Shown: positions 46,201-57,647, counted from the stretch's first letter. The stretch is 64,000 nucleotides of DNA from Xanthoparmelia taractica (GCA_033085395.1 JANQBS010000050.1:1-64000), one strand, 5' to 3'. Notes: generated by a model from the sequence alone, not told the origin. A program made the numbers and translations.

Positions 46201-46523
46201 TAACTCGAATACATGCTCGCATTCTCATCGAACCCAATCGCCTCCAACCGCTTCGCGCTGTGCTTGAGCGGCGCCGGCCTGTGATGATGTTTCTCGTTAG
46301 TACATTGGTTGTACGGTAGTATACCCGACGCTTTCAGGTTGTTGACGAGCAGTTGCGAGCGCAGGCGGTGCGGGGTTATTGGTGCGTACAGTTTTTCCAT
46401 TAGAGCGGCGTCTTGTGGGGGGTTGTTGTGCTGGGTTTGAAGGAGTTTTTGGGAGTCGTGGTGGGAGTAAGGGGGAGGGGGGTTGTCGTGGGGGTCGGCG
46501 GTTGGGTGGGCGTCGCCGGACAT
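46044..46523 (-). CDS. Hypothetical basic protein, 159 aa
   Basis: Single-exon frame. The first 110 residues are of normal complexity: a PPPPYSHHD proline motif, then LMEKLYAPITPHRLRSQLL and VNNLKASGILPYNQ. The last 45 residues are Glu/Lys/Arg/Gly-rich (EREREKEKKRG) and encoded by a purine-biased tract. No signal peptide or membrane helix. I do not recognise a family. It is called because the N-terminal part looks like conserved coding sequence; the C-terminus may only reflect the CT-rich DNA at 46000-46200. Confidence 0.45.
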   Translation of the reverse strand: MSGDAHPTADPHDNPPPPYSHHDSQKLLQTQHNNPPQDAALMEKLYAPITPHRLRSQLLVNNLKASGILPYNQCTNEKHHHRPAPLKHSAKRLEAIGFDENASMYSSYKGEGEVGMWKDGGGEREREKEKKRGSGEGRGGTKRLLKKLVGKGEEKGEKL

Positions 46524-47647
46524 TTTTGGAGGTGGTATTTTATCAGAAGAGATGAGGGTTGTGTTTTAAAGTGGACGGACGCGAGGACCGTTTGGATGGT
46601 ATTTCGATGGGTATTGAGTGCTGGGGATGGGGATCAGAAAACATGCGGAGGAGACATCGTTTTATAATCATCATACTCTTTTTGTCAACCCCCATTCAAA
46701 ACCTCGGCACGGCCTCCAAAAGCAGTAAGATGACGGCGTTTGAGCGCGCAAGAAATCATTGGTGTCGCAAATAGGCAGCATCTTTCCTAACAAGGCATAT
46801 CGCGGCTGAAGATCGTGTGACGATTGGTGTCGCTAGTGCGGGTAAGTGAAGGACTTCTCTAACCGAACACCGTCTTCGCAACCAGTCGCTCAGACAAACC
46901 CCCAGAAGCAACCAAAAACATACAATATATCCCCAAAATCGACGTTGCTCAGGAAAACGCAGGCCGTGCCATGACTTGGTCTAATATATCCGCAAAATGG
47001 AACCGTGATATCTTATCTTCAATCATATTGCCGTCAAGTGTAGAAGTGTAGCATAATCCGGAGCATATTGTGGCTGATGAAACCGATCGGCGTGGAGAAG
47101 TGCGCGCACTAGTAACTTCATCGTGCCTGGTGAAAGCTTCGGAAGTATCTGGCGAATCGAATTGACAAGATGCTGAAGCCAAGAAAATCGGCTCAGGGCT
47201 GCGTGTCCACTTATGATGTTTGAGACACCCCTGGGTGCAGTTAAAAGTAGTGTATCTAGGCTTCGCGTGCAGTCTCAGGGAGGCCCGCGCCAATAGGACG
47301 TCCTCTTTGCAAGAAATCTTTCTTTTCAAACATGGCCATATCCAAATTGCAAAACGCCTGTCTTGTGGACTCTCAGGCTTCCTAAGCAAGCAATGTAGCA
47401 GATTTTATCACGTTGCAAAGTAACAAAAATCTCCGACAGTCGACAGTCTTGCGAATGACGACGCTTAGCCGCAATGCAATTCTGGAGAATGATTATAACC
47501 AGAATGATCTATACCCAATGAACACGCTGCGCTGTTAAGATATCTCGGCCGTAGAAAGAGGGCGCTTGATCGGCGCAGATGGTGTGGGATGCTTTTGCTA
47601 GCTAGATGAGTGAGGACTACCTTACCTTACCTCTCCAGTGCCTAGCC
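46524..47647. other. Intergenic region
   Basis: About 1.1 kb. A 146-codon minus-strand frame at 46949-47389 has no recognisable motif and no splice support and is not called. Confidence 0.4.
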
Positions 47648-48290
47648 TCATGTTAGGGCAGGAGACTGCACTGGAAGCTCGTCAATTAAAACGTTCCAAT
47701 GCAGGACTTGTGTAAGCATGCGGCATTGGCTTAGACCTTCAAGCCATTTCCAAGATTCGCAATCATCGATTGTGACGTTTCCATAGAGACTATTATAGCT
47801 ACACTCGGGCTGGCGGATAAAGTTATTGACCGTGTTGACTTGGGTAAGATTGATAGATAATCGTGACGCTGGGTCTCCAGCTAGTCCTTCGCCGTTGTCA
47901 TCAAGTGACCAACGCATGACCTCAAGGGTCACCGATGTTTCTCATATGAGAGATGTCTCATATTTGCAGTCTTCTATTTCCATATCCCATAGCATAAAGC
48001 CTCCTACGTAATAAGACTTCTTTCAGTCGATACTTCGCTTGTAATCACAAGAACGAGTCGAACCGGCGGGCTGCACTTACTTTATTCCGGCTATACTAAC
48101 CTCAGGCTGGGGAGATCCGTCTTCTGGCCAAAGGCCTATTCTCAGCATAATAGGCTACTGACGCTGCACAGGGTAAGGTACTTACATTGACCTCACGCCC
48201 GAACAGTTTCAGCGAGAGTGCTAAAAGATGGTGCTGGCACCCAAAGTCTGCTATTCGCAACAGCAGTTCAGATTGATCCCATGGATAGTA
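47648..48290 (-). pseudogene. Possible decayed gene of unknown family
   Basis: Two minus-strand stretches look coding by composition. One (about 48290-48060) includes the peptide WDQSELLLRIADFG, the other (47990-47648) includes SINLTQVNTVNNFIRQ and DDCESWKWLEGLSQCRM. A TGA interrupts the second stretch near 47948 and the frames between the two do not join cleanly. Good donor-like GTAAGT sites occur at 48184 and 48075 (minus strand). This may be an exon series or a broken gene; no function can be given. Confidence 0.3.
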
Positions 48291-48422
48291 GCGGATCCAT
48301 TCGTGGTGTATTGAAACGGCTTATACAATGTATGTACAGCCATGGCTGTATGTTTTGCATCGAATGATGTCATCAATAATGCTGAGAACAACGTATGAAT
48401 CTGCTAAATAGTCGAGTATCTT

Positions 48423-49916
48423 TTAATGGATAAAGGTATCCGAGTCATTGCTCCCTGATCTTAAGAACAGCTCCTGTATCCACTCCAGCTTCGTAACATC
48501 CTCGACCGTTATTCGTTCGGATGGAAGATACTTCAGAGTTGCAGCCAGGAGGTTTTGTAGGTTGACTACATCGTCAGGTGTGAACGGTCTGAGGGCACCC
48601 TCCGGTTGATCTCCTCCGCTAGATCTCATCTCCTGTATTCGCAGTGCAAGCGGTTTCGACTGCCCGCGTTCATGGGCGGTGTTGTCGGCTTTCGGTGTCC
48701 CGTCGCTCGAGAAATAGTAGCTTCAGCTTTCCCATTTCTCCCACCATTGAGGTGGAAAAGCCCCCAAGGAGTCAGCCATCTCCACCAGGATGGTATCTTT
48801 GCTCGGCATGATGCCATCAAAGAGATGGCCATTAGTGCAGATGTTGAAGACTGTACAACCAAAGGCCCAAATATCGGCTGGCGGTCCTATAGGTTCACCA
48901 AAGAATGACTCGGGGGCCCGAAACGGCATCGGGGTGTTCAATTTCTTCCGCTCATCCTGGGAAAAGGATGCCTCACTAAAGTCGATAATCTTTACCTGCT
49001 TGGTCAGGATCTTTTCACCCAAGCTCCAGAAATATGCTGGTGGAACAGCATAAGGCGGAGCCTCTGAACCTAAGGGTTCATTGTCGCATCGTGATATCAG
49101 GCTCTTTTCCGGCTCGCCAAAATTTTCATAGATCTTTTCCTCAGTCCAGGAATCGATATTGGGGATTTGAGATGCCACATTGTGCGTGTGTATATCTGAT
49201 ATAGTATCAGCAAAGCCATTGAATGCCCACATCTGGAGGGAGAGAGGCTACTAACCTCCATGAATAACACCACAAGAATGTAGGTAACTCAACCCCAAGG
49301 CCAGCTGTGCAGTAATATTTTGCGCAGCTTCAATTGGTAACATGCCATAATCCACCGCCTCCTTCACCTCGAAGATGCTGGGCCCAGCGACTTCGCTGAC
49401 CAGACATAGGTGGCGGCCATTAGGTCCATCAATGTAAAACTCGTGTAGTGGAGAAAGAACAAAAGGACGACCCCGATGATGCAGATCTCCGCAACGTAAG
49501 CGGTTCCTGATCTTGGCTTCCGGACTCAGCTCCGAGTGTTTTGCTGTGGTGACTTTGAGAGAAACGTATCGGTTCTCCACGCGGTCTCTAACCAGCCAGA
49601 CAGTTGAGTATCTCCCGTATCCGAGTTTGTGGATGACGTGGTAGCGTCTGTTAGACAACTCATCGCCCAGTTGGATCGGATGATAGCCCCCCCAACGGTA
49701 GTCCTCAAGGTCTTCAACATCGTCCTGCCAGTTGTATACCGGGCGAAAGCGGGCAGACGAACCGGAGCCCATCAGCATACCGGCGGATTGAGATTGTTGC
49801 GTCGGGCAAGAAAACCCTCTTGAAAATGTTTGCAACGTTTTCCAGCGACCACTGTTGAAGCTGAAGACACAGGGAGCCAGAAGAGACCGAGGCCGGGGAG
49901 CGCAGAGCCAAATCAT
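48423..49916 (-). pseudogene. SRPK-like protein kinase with a premature stop
   Basis: Model: complement(join(48423..49195, 49256..49916)); the 60-bp intron (GTTAGT, TATCAG) restores the catalytic loop VIHGDIHTHNV. Kinase marks: LGYGRYSTVW (glycine loop), YVSLKV (ATP Lys), HxDxxxxN loop, KIIDFSEASF (DFS where DFG is usual) and RAPESFFG (APE). The insert between loop and DFS is typical of SRPK-type kinases of fungi. After WWEKWES an in-frame TGA (48723-48725) cuts the protein at 377 residues. The frame then continues open for 99 codons (YYFSSDGTPK ... PSERITVEDV) to a second stop, so full length would be 477. A single CGA-to-TGA change explains it. The altered DFG plus the lost C-lobe end suggest no kinase activity. 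Confidence 0.75.
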
Positions 49917-50524
49917 CAAGCGAGCTTTAACAACTTTATTGTATTGTATTGTAAGATACAAGAATTCAGTATATCACGTGACCATTCGCTTTTAGCCCTA
50001 ATGTAAAGTACCTTGCTTTAAAGTCTCTATGGGGTTAAGAGTATCAAGTACAGACGTCACAGCTGTTTGGTTTTTCGTGCATAGTGTCAGAAGTTCTATG
50101 TTGTATTAATTTGAACTCTTTGTACCGCCATCGCCTCGAACTTTGACGCTGAGATCCATTGGTCGGCTTATCCGTTTCGATGCACCTAAAAAGCGCCTGG
50201 TTGATTTCTTGACTAGTGCTTTTAGACTCTTTTCGGGGAGCGAACATCAACTCATGGTATGACATAAAGTTTATCCTTTTATCAAAGAGGCAACCTGAAG
50301 ATACATGCATAGCGCATCCATGTAAAGATAAAGGAAAGCTTTCGGACCAGTCTCCTATGGATGAGAGTCAAGCTCCGCCTTCTCCAACTGCATTGGTAAG
50401 ACAGAAGAGGGTTGAGCGGTCTTTTTATCATACCACGGACGGCAAAACCGTTGCGATAATGGGTCACCGACATTAGCTGACTGAGCCTTCAGACCTTGTC
50501 AACACTATAAATCGTTACATATCA
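49917..50524. other. Intergenic region (divergent starts)
   Basis: Lies between the kinase gene (minus) and the fructosamine-kinase-like gene (plus). Only short frames. Confidence 0.5.
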
Positions 50525-51746
50525 ATGAACTATAACGGTGCTGGACGTTTGGAGTTTGGTGGAGGAAATATCAAGATTGATCCAAGCGTCGCCGCAGGTG
50601 ATATATCACACTCGCCAAAAGTCATACATTCATTGCTAAACAACATCTAGAACTACCAGAAGGCTGTCGAGTCGTATCTACTGAAAGCCATGGGGTCAGT
50701 TTCTGGGCTAACACTGGCCGTATTGACGTCGACCTGGCCGACCGGACACCACAGTCATTTTTTATTAAGGTCATATCAAAAGAGCGTGGCAAGAACATGA
50801 TGCATGGGGAATTCGAGTCGATTTCCGCAATCCACGCGCTCTTGCCTGACTTCACGCCGAAGCCGATAGCCTGGGGAACGTACGAAACCGTACCGGACAC
50901 GCACTTCTTCTTGTGCGAATTCCGAGAGATGATCGACGAAATGCCAGACCCGCACAGATTCACCGCCCGGCTGGCAGCGCTCCACCAGAACAGCAAGTCC
51001 CCGCAAGACAAATTCGGCTTCCATGCGACAACATATACCGGCAATTTGACCCAGGACAATGAGTGGGAAGCAAGCTGGGAGACTTACTTTGCGAAGAGCA
51101 TGAGGCGGGCTCTCGAACTCGAATTCGAAGCCAAGGGACCGGATCCCGAGTTTGATACGCTAGTTCCAGCGCTCTTCGATAAGGTTATACCGCCTCTTCT
51201 ACGCCCACTTGAGAGCGACGGCCGCTCTTTGAAACCCTCGCTCGTGCACGGCGATCTTTGGTACGCGAATTCGGGGATCGCCGTGGGGACAGGGGAACCT
51301 CTCATCTTCGATGCATGCAGCTTCTACGCTCATAACGAATGTAAGTGCTGATGTAGACTGATTGACGCAACAGAAATCATTAAGCTCACATGCGGCCGCT
51401 TGATGAAGATGAGCTTGGCCAGTGGCGGCCCGTTTGCAATAGGTTCGGCGCCGAATACCTGGCAGCATACCATTCTTACAATCAAAAATCTTCGCCTGAA
51501 GAGGACTACGACGGACGGTTGGATCTCTACAAGCTGTGAGGATGTCGTTTTCACACATATCTTAGACCTTTTGCCGAAACTAACCTGGAACAGAAGATTC
51601 AATACGCACGTATCTGCCCTCTTCACCCAAAATCAGGCGCTCAGAGAACAGTACGAAGTTTGGTGACCTTACAAGGAACGCTGTTGCTGACGAAAACTTA
51701 TAGAATGCTTGGCGATATCAAGGACTTAGTACAGAGATATGGATAG
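50525..51746 (+). CDS. Fructosamine-3-kinase-like protein, 329 aa, five exons
   Basis: Model: join(50525..50597, 50651..51340, 51409..51535, 51594..51650, 51704..51746), 990 nt; introns of 53, 68, 58 and 53 bp all keep phase. The Fructosamin_kin family phosphorylates ketoamines formed when sugars react with protein lysines, which makes them unstable and repairs the protein. Motifs: SFFIKVISKERGKNMMHGEF (ATP Lys and the E of the helix), FLCEFREMIDEMPDP, FTARLAALHQNSKSP with FGFHATTYTG, the catalytic loop LVHGDLWYANSG and LIFDACSFYAHNEYELG (metal Asp). The C-terminus has RFGAEYLAAYHSY and ends MLGDIKDLVQRYG. The gene is intact. Position of the first exon rests on the phase and on IDPSVAAELPEGC matching the family start. 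Confidence 0.9.
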
Positions 51747-51901
51747 CTCCAGGGAGAAGCTCGTTGCAAGGAGCTTTTCTTGGATTATGTAAAAGCCCCA
51801 CCGTATAACGTCCTGAAGTCCAGCTCCGTTCTCTTTACAATGTTTGCCCAGAGTTTCACGGAGAGCATTGCGCAAAAGCACCGCCAACTTTAGTGTAGGC
51901 A

Positions 51902-52450
51902 TCAACTCTTCTCAACCTCATGTCCAGCGGTAGAGACTTGCAATATCCGATCTCGCATCCCCTCTACGACCTCCACAACGACTCCCGCATCCATCAACTT
52001 CTGCATCCCCACATTCTCCCCAACAAACACCTCCGGCTCCCTAATACCCACATAAACCACCTTTATCGCGCCATTGAGCCGCAAGATCCTCTCCACACAT
52101 GTCCGATTCCCACTCAACCGCTTATTGCACGGCTCCATGGTCGTATACAGGACGGTGTTCTTCGGCAGCACTTCGCCGATGCGCTCCTCGGGGAGGTTGT
52201 GTCTTTGGGCCACCTTGATGAAGCAGCACTGCTCCGCGTGCGTGCTGCCGGGATCGCCCAGGGATTCCCGTGGTAGTTCTAACGAGTAGCCCGTGGAGAG
52301 GATGACGTTCTCGTCGGCGTCGACGAGGACGGCTCCCACACAGAATTTGGTGGATGCGGGCGGTGAGAGGCGCGCTCGCTCCATGGCGTATTCCATGTAT
52401 GCTTTGTGATCGCCAGCTGGGATGGTCGGATAGGGCGCTTCGGAAGCCAT
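51902..52450 (-). CDS. Cytidine-deaminase-fold enzyme, DRAP deaminase (RIB2) type, 182 aa
   Basis: Single exon; the ATG at 52450 is chosen because the upstream in-frame extension looks non-coding. Zinc-site motifs: STHAEQCCFIKV (HAE: zinc His and catalytic Glu) and TTMEPCNKRLSGNRTC (PCxxR...C zinc cysteines). The segment KFCVGAVLVDADENVILSTG and SLELP before the HAE, with VERILR and VYVGIREPEVFVGENVG after it, resemble the deaminase part of riboflavin-pathway DRAP deaminase (yeast Rib2 C-terminal domain), which deaminates a pyrimidine intermediate. The pseudouridine-synthase domain of Rib2 is absent, as in many stand-alone fungal members. Other nucleotide deaminases cannot be ruled out. Tail to tail with the fructosamine-kinase gene. 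Confidence 0.8.
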   Translation of the reverse strand: MASEAPYPTIPAGDHKAYMEYAMERARLSPPASTKFCVGAVLVDADENVILSTGYSLELPRESLGDPGSTHAEQCCFIKVAQRHNLPEERIGEVLPKNTVLYTTMEPCNKRLSGNRTCVERILRLNGAIKVVYVGIREPEVFVGENVGMQKLMDAGVVVEVVEGMRDRILQVSTAGHEVEKS

Positions 52451-52984
52451 CGTTGATACCGCAGTGTCGAGAGATTTTGGACCTGTACTTTTTTTCGATA
52501 TGGAAAGTTGAAAGCTCGAAGATTGAGATAAATAGACAAGTCGAGGGATGGGTGGATATTCTCGGATTTTTGCAGGATGTAGTGATATATAGCCTGTCTG
52601 CCAGCCCCCTGAAGGACGTGATATTCGATGCGCGCCTGCGTCTGCCCCCAACCCCCACATTCCAATACTTCCCCACACCCTGTTTGATGATAGTGCGCAC
52701 AGGACTTCTACAAAGCGACGCACCTGACCAATTTGTATAACGCCGCTCAAACTCGATGTGTGATGAAATCAACCCTCGAAAATCCGTAAGTCAATGTTCT
52801 CAGTGAATTCGTAGTATTAATTTGAAGAATTTAACGCAGCTTTCGCGACGAGGATCGGACGCTTCACAAGCTGCGAAACTCCGTTTCCCAGAGGTACCTA
52901 GTACATGGTGGGGCCGTTGCTGCCTTGCGGTTCGGGAACGCTTGCGGTCCGACACATAAGGTAGGGATCTGTGATATGTGAAAG

Positions 52985-53456
52985 GTGATTCGTGTGCTGG
53001 GATGGGAGGATGCGAGGCGTGGAACTTTTGAAATAGAGCTCATCGGGCACAGTATGGGAGGCCTGGTTATCAAGAAAGCCTACATGCTCGCAAAACAAGG
53101 CGCAGCGTACAAGGACTTGGCCGAACGTGTCCACACAATCTACTTTCTTACGACAACCCATAGAGGTTCTGACTCGGCCAAGCTGCTGAACAACATTTTG
53201 CACTTTGCCCATTCGTCCCGTGCCTACGTTGAGCGAGGCTTCGGAGCTGTACAGTCTATCAATGATGAGTTTCGCAACTATAGTGCTGACGTACATCTCT
53301 GATCATTCTACAAGACACAAGAGCTCAGATTTAATGTCGCAAAAGGATGGATGGGTCACCGAGAAATTAGTGTTCCAGTCTCGCCTGGACTGCGGAAAGG
53401 CTATCATCGAAGTCTTACTGGGCGCAACAGCTGGCAAGTTCATCATGTCAGCCCAT
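52985..53456 (+). pseudogene. NLR-type N-terminal alpha/beta-hydrolase domain, remnant
   Basis: Reads IELIGHSMGGLVIKKAYML (nucleophile elbow GHSMGG), AKQGAAYKDLAERVHTIYFL, THRGSDSAKLLNNIL and GAVQSINDEFRNYSADVHL. This is the serine-hydrolase domain placed in front of NACHT/ankyrin or WD modules in many fungal NLR-like proteins. A TGA at 53300-53302 then stops the frame, after which SFYKTQELRF (family SFYETxxxxx) is still readable before similarity fades. Part of the usual AxVADLERNSGAxQ segment is shortened. The matching C-terminal end of such a protein lies at 53780-54157. Confidence 0.7.
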
Positions 53457-53779
53457 GAATAAGATCGCCTTTGGATTACTAACAACCAGCAGGAGGATCA
53501 GAGAACTTATTCGGACACGATAGGGATCCAAAAGTGGAGACAGCGCGAGCAGTCGCCCTTCCACATGATTTATATTGAAGGTGCAGTTGCTCGAAATAGC
53601 GTATGTATATTACAAAGGGTACTCCGATTGAAGAGCGCCACCCCTAATACTTCATGCCGTCGATGCCAAATCCTCGTTGAGCTGACAGATATACGCGGCC
53701 TATAGCTCCTCGAATCCGTCCATTTCAACAACGTCGAGGATTTCTCGCCGAATGGAAGCATTGCCAAGGCAGCCACAGA

Positions 53780-54157
53780 GAGACAAGCCGAACAATAGAA
53801 CGAAACGCCGCCGCCGATACGTTCCTTGTCGTCCCACGGCTCGCGGCCCTCGCCCGCCACGTCGCTGACGTCATCGGCCTCGGCCGCGGCAATAATGATG
53901 CCTACCAGCTCGTCTTCCTCGACACCAACTCCTGGGTCTGCTCGGCCAATCTCGAGACCCTCAAAAGCTATAACGGTTCGGTCATCATGTACTCGAGGCA
54001 TTTCTTCGTGCCGCATGACTGGTTTGCCGGAACGAGGGACGTGGTTTGCGCGGTCGCGCGGCGGCGCGACGTGTTGTTTGGCCGGAATAACCACCTTACC
54101 GTCATGAAGGGCGGGTTGGAGTATGCGGAGAAGGTCGATGTGGATGTATACGTATAG
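53780..54157 (+). pseudogene. C-terminal end of an NLR/ankyrin-type protein, remnant
   Basis: An open frame of about 125 codons with high GC, not starting with ATG. It contains NAAADTFLVVPRLAALARHV, QLVFLDTNSWVCSANLE, YSRHFFVPHDWFAGT and LTVMKGGLEYAEKV. The pattern LVFLDxxxWVCS ... YxRHFFxPxDW ... is what ends many fungal NACHT/repeat proteins whose N-terminus is the hydrolase domain found at 52985. The NACHT and repeat parts (normally over 2 kb) are missing: only about 320 bp separate the two remnants. Confidence 0.6.
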
Positions 54158-54436
54158 GATGCCGTTGGCTTTTCCGAAACGCGCGAAACCGGGTTTGAGG
54201 GCATGGAGAGAACGGGGTTTTTCGACGGTATATGAAATTAAACCGCCGTCGAGCAGACTGTATAATGCGGATAGATATAGATTGATGGGTTAGGAAAAAA
54301 AGGCAAAAAGCAAAAAGGGTTAAGTAATAGGCAATATCATGCTTGGGTGGCCAATTACTCGCTCATACGACGATATGCTACTTACCTACTACACGGTACA
54401 ACAGCTTTTCTCTTTCCTTCCCACAATCTTCCATCA

Positions 54437-54458
54437 CAAACAAACAAACAAACAAACG
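54437..54458. repeat. (CAAA)n microsatellite
   Basis: Five tandem CAAA units. Confidence 0.8.
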
Positions 54459-54879
54459 ACGCAAGGCGCCTGTCAGAAAAGTGCACCTTGCAAAGCCTTG
54501 ATCTCCCGTTCTCTCTTTCTTTCCTGACTTTCTTTCCTGGCTTTCTTGCCTGGTCTCCTGCCTGGTCTCCTGCCTTCTGAGTGGGTGGGTGAAGGGATGC
54601 CCTTTGTGTGTGTGGATGGGTAATGCATAATGTAAGAATTTCCGCCGCTGAGAGACGCAAAGTCGAGGGAGTCGACGGTATTGTATAATATTGCTATCTA
54701 CCAGAATATCGATATCAAAATTGAAAAAGAAAATAAGCTATGAATAGTTACCTGGCGCGGGGTGGGCGTTCTTCAGGGAGGGAGGCGCACGCACCCAATG
54801 AACTGTTGCAACGGCGAACTGGCATTTCAAAGTTCGCATAGGCTACGGTATACTCAGTCCAGCCTATATTGATACGTAC

Positions 54880-55055
54880 TCTAAAAGAAGCTATTTGAGC
54901 TCAATTAATAAACGAATAGATATTGTCTATTCTATAATCGTATCGCTAATCCTTATTTCAATAAGTATCGTCTTCGATATATTCTAGATAGCGTTTCGAT
55001 ATAATCTTTTATATTACGAAATTTATTAAGAATAGTAGTAATCTTCTCTATTCGA
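54880..55055. repeat. Small RIP-degraded patch
   Basis: About 175 bp, AT-rich and depleted of CA/TG, with sharp borders to normal-composition DNA. It probably represents a small old transposon fragment. Confidence 0.55.
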
Positions 55056-55515
55056 CAGAGAAGGTGGGCACCAAAACGAGGGCGGTTTCAAAAGTCCGAA
55101 TCTGAACCTTAGGCTGAAAGCTTGCTTTTACTTGATCCTTGGCGGAGAAGAGACATCTCATGTTCTTATTGGGGGTAGAGCGGACACGTTACGCATATGC
55201 CTCAACCGGCAGAGAACGGATATATATTCAGTATATACAGGGAACCTCATCGGGGATAGAAACGGTTACGCTCAGCATATACAGAATTCCTAACCCTGCC
55301 GGAGTTCTATTCCCTAAATTTGGGGCCTCGTTCCTCGGATTCTTTACGACCTATTAATTTCTGTTCAACGATATCCTCGTGCATATCTCTTAGGATCTCC
55401 CGTTGCCCGTTGAGACTCTTATCAGGCGCACTCCAAGCGACCTTTGGCGGCAATCTATCCAGACACAAAAATCTCCCTCAAAACTTCTCTGTGCAATTAT
55501 TAGCGACCCCGGAGC

Positions 55516-57647
55516 TTAAGGGTGCAGCACCATGTTCCTCCACCCCAACGGCCAATTCTCTATAGGAATTCCTATTGCAATTTGTTCGTGCCGTTGTGGT
55601 TCCCGGACCCACTTGTCTAGTGGTGAGAGTATCGACTTTTGCACTTTTGCAAGTGCATTGGCGGTCAGACGAGAGTCCTCGGTCTTGTTTAGTTTGATGG
55701 ATCCGACACCAAAACCGTGGGTGTGGGCTTGTCCTTCGACTGCGGATGTGTTGTCAGAAACGGAGAGCGAGCTCCAGGGTTGAGCCCCAGCAGATATTAG
55801 GTCTTTCCCGAGACAAGTATGCTTAGAACGATTGGCTGCAAGCACGGCTACCCGGCCATATTGTTGGCCGCCTTGTTTATCGAATTTTGCTCCCGCTGCC
55901 AATAGAACTTTCATCACTTCCAGCTGCTCGTGTTCTGCCGCCTCTGACAAGGCCGTGGAACTTTCTATGAAGCCCGACCTCTCATTGACGACGACGCCAG
56001 CGGCGATCAGTGACTTAACAAAGTCCACATTTCCATATCGAGATGCCAAACACAAGGTGTCATTCATTGTTGGCACTCGTAGCTCGCGTGCTTTGGTGGA
56101 CCTCCGGATGTCGTCAATGATATCGTATGCAGGGATTACGTAGCCTTCTTGCATTATAGCACTTCCTGCTACCAATACACCATATATATCACCAGTGGCC
56201 GCGTCAACCACCCATGCACCGGAATCTCCTGAATCTGAGTTGCATCTCGTCAGGCAAATTCTGTGGCATACGAAACAGTGACTCCCAACATCCGCAGAAA
56301 AAGATGGAGCTTAAAAGATGTCTGATGTGAGAAAAGCCCGGTAATTAAGAAAAGAATTTGTAGCGCTTCAAGGGGCGTGTGTCTCGAAAAGGGAAATATA
56401 CAAGCTCGTAGCTGACGGCAGGTGAAAACCAGGTTTTCGGTCAATGAATTTAAGAGGCCGTCACAAGTACGTACCTAGTTCTCTTTCTGTCTGTATGGAC
56501 CACACATCTCGATTTCGTCTACTTCCAAGAAGCTTGATGGAGCTAGTCGATCCAGTACCAAGTCCCCTCACAGTACCCTTCCTTGTTGCTGTTAAGATCG
56601 AACCACGAGGGGGATAATTCCGGAATGAGCTAAAAGCCAGCCAGCTTCGCTTGCCGTTATCTAAGAACACTCCATTCATGCCATGATAAATAGGACTGCT
56701 GACCTCAATGAGAGCCCAGTCAACGTCGTCACAACTATCATCGTCAGCACCGCGTAAGGGGTTCTGAGACAAGATGGCGGCTACAGAAAGGTTCCCCATG
56801 TCGTGGCGGGTCACAGGGCGGTTGCTTCTTATTGCGCAAGCCATGGGAGGATGACTTGTCTTTTTAGGAATGTTGGACGCTGAAGATGTTGGCGACTCGT
56901 ATTTTCTTGCGCCCCCATGTCCAACGCTATCGTCTCCAGAGCTTAATTCGGCCCAGTCACTATCATAGAGCATGACACTAGTATCAACTTTCTCTTTGGA
57001 TGATTGATTGCTTTCCGTAAAAGCGTGCGCTACAGTGACTCCATAATACGTCCCATCGAGGATGATAACGCCTCCTAAGGTGGCACTTCGGACTGGATCC
57101 TTTACTTCAATTTCAGCTCCACAGAGGCTGAGCGGCAGACCCTGCGCCGAGTTATCAACCCGATGTATGAGTCTCGCCGTCGAATCCACCGTCAACAGCT
57201 CCAGGTCGCAGTTGGGACAGCCTTTCAGCTCGAACCCTTTCGATTTCAATGTCTTAGACCTAAGTATCACCCCCATCGTCCTCTGAAGAAGGGCCTTGTC
57301 ACTGAGAGATATGACCACTGTAGGGCGAGCGTAGGCTTTGTTGGACCCCAGCATCCAGCAATGGCGTGTTGTAGCATCCTGTATATTTCTCCTTCATGTT
57401 CATCAACCAATTCGTCGATGCGGCGCCGCAGGCCATCCTTAGAGTCCTCCCCTTCCCATGTTACCAGGGCACTTCCGGCAAGAGCCCATCGACAATAGCC
57501 ACCGAGGTCACTCAGCTGCTCAGCGAAGGATTCATGATATTGTTGATCTGTTGGTTCAGGTCCAATGATTCTCTCTCTGATAGCGGTGAATGTTCGGCCA
57601 AGGGCTGGTAAGCCTGATGCAATAGGCGTAATAAGGCTGGAGGACAT
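55516..57647 (-). pseudogene. Trypsin-like protease domain fused to ankyrin repeats, frameshifted
   Basis: Model: exon 57647..56475 and exon 56234..55516 (minus); the 240-bp intron (GTACGT, CTCAG) joins to DSGDSGAWVVDAATG. N-terminal 90 residues are helical (RRRIDELVDEHEGEIYRML). Frame then shifts at the run 57346-57349: one extra G on the coding strand would join GCWG to SNKAYARPTVVISLSDK. The protease part keeps all three catalytic positions: YYGVTVAHAF (His), DDVDWALIEVSS (Asp) and GDSGAW (Ser). After it, ankyrin-like helices occur (TLCLASRYGNVDFVKSLI then AAGV; TALSEAAEHEQLEVMKVLL then AAGA). Full length would be about 630 residues. Trypsin-like and ankyrin modules both occur in fungal NLR-type immunity genes, so a recognition/execution role is plausible but inferred. 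Confidence 0.7.

Larger units (their letters stand above)
54158..55515. other. Intergenic region with repeats and a RIP-like patch
   Basis: No gene seen. Contains an ACAA/AAAC tandem tract (54437-54458), short direct repeats CCTGGTCTCCTG (54547-54575) and an AT-rich patch at 54880-55055 that nearly lacks CA/TG, like the RIP-degraded block. Confidence 0.5.

Noticed and set aside
46949..47389. 146-codon minus-strand frame
   Set aside because: No motif and no splice or expression evidence in the sequence; composition not distinctive.
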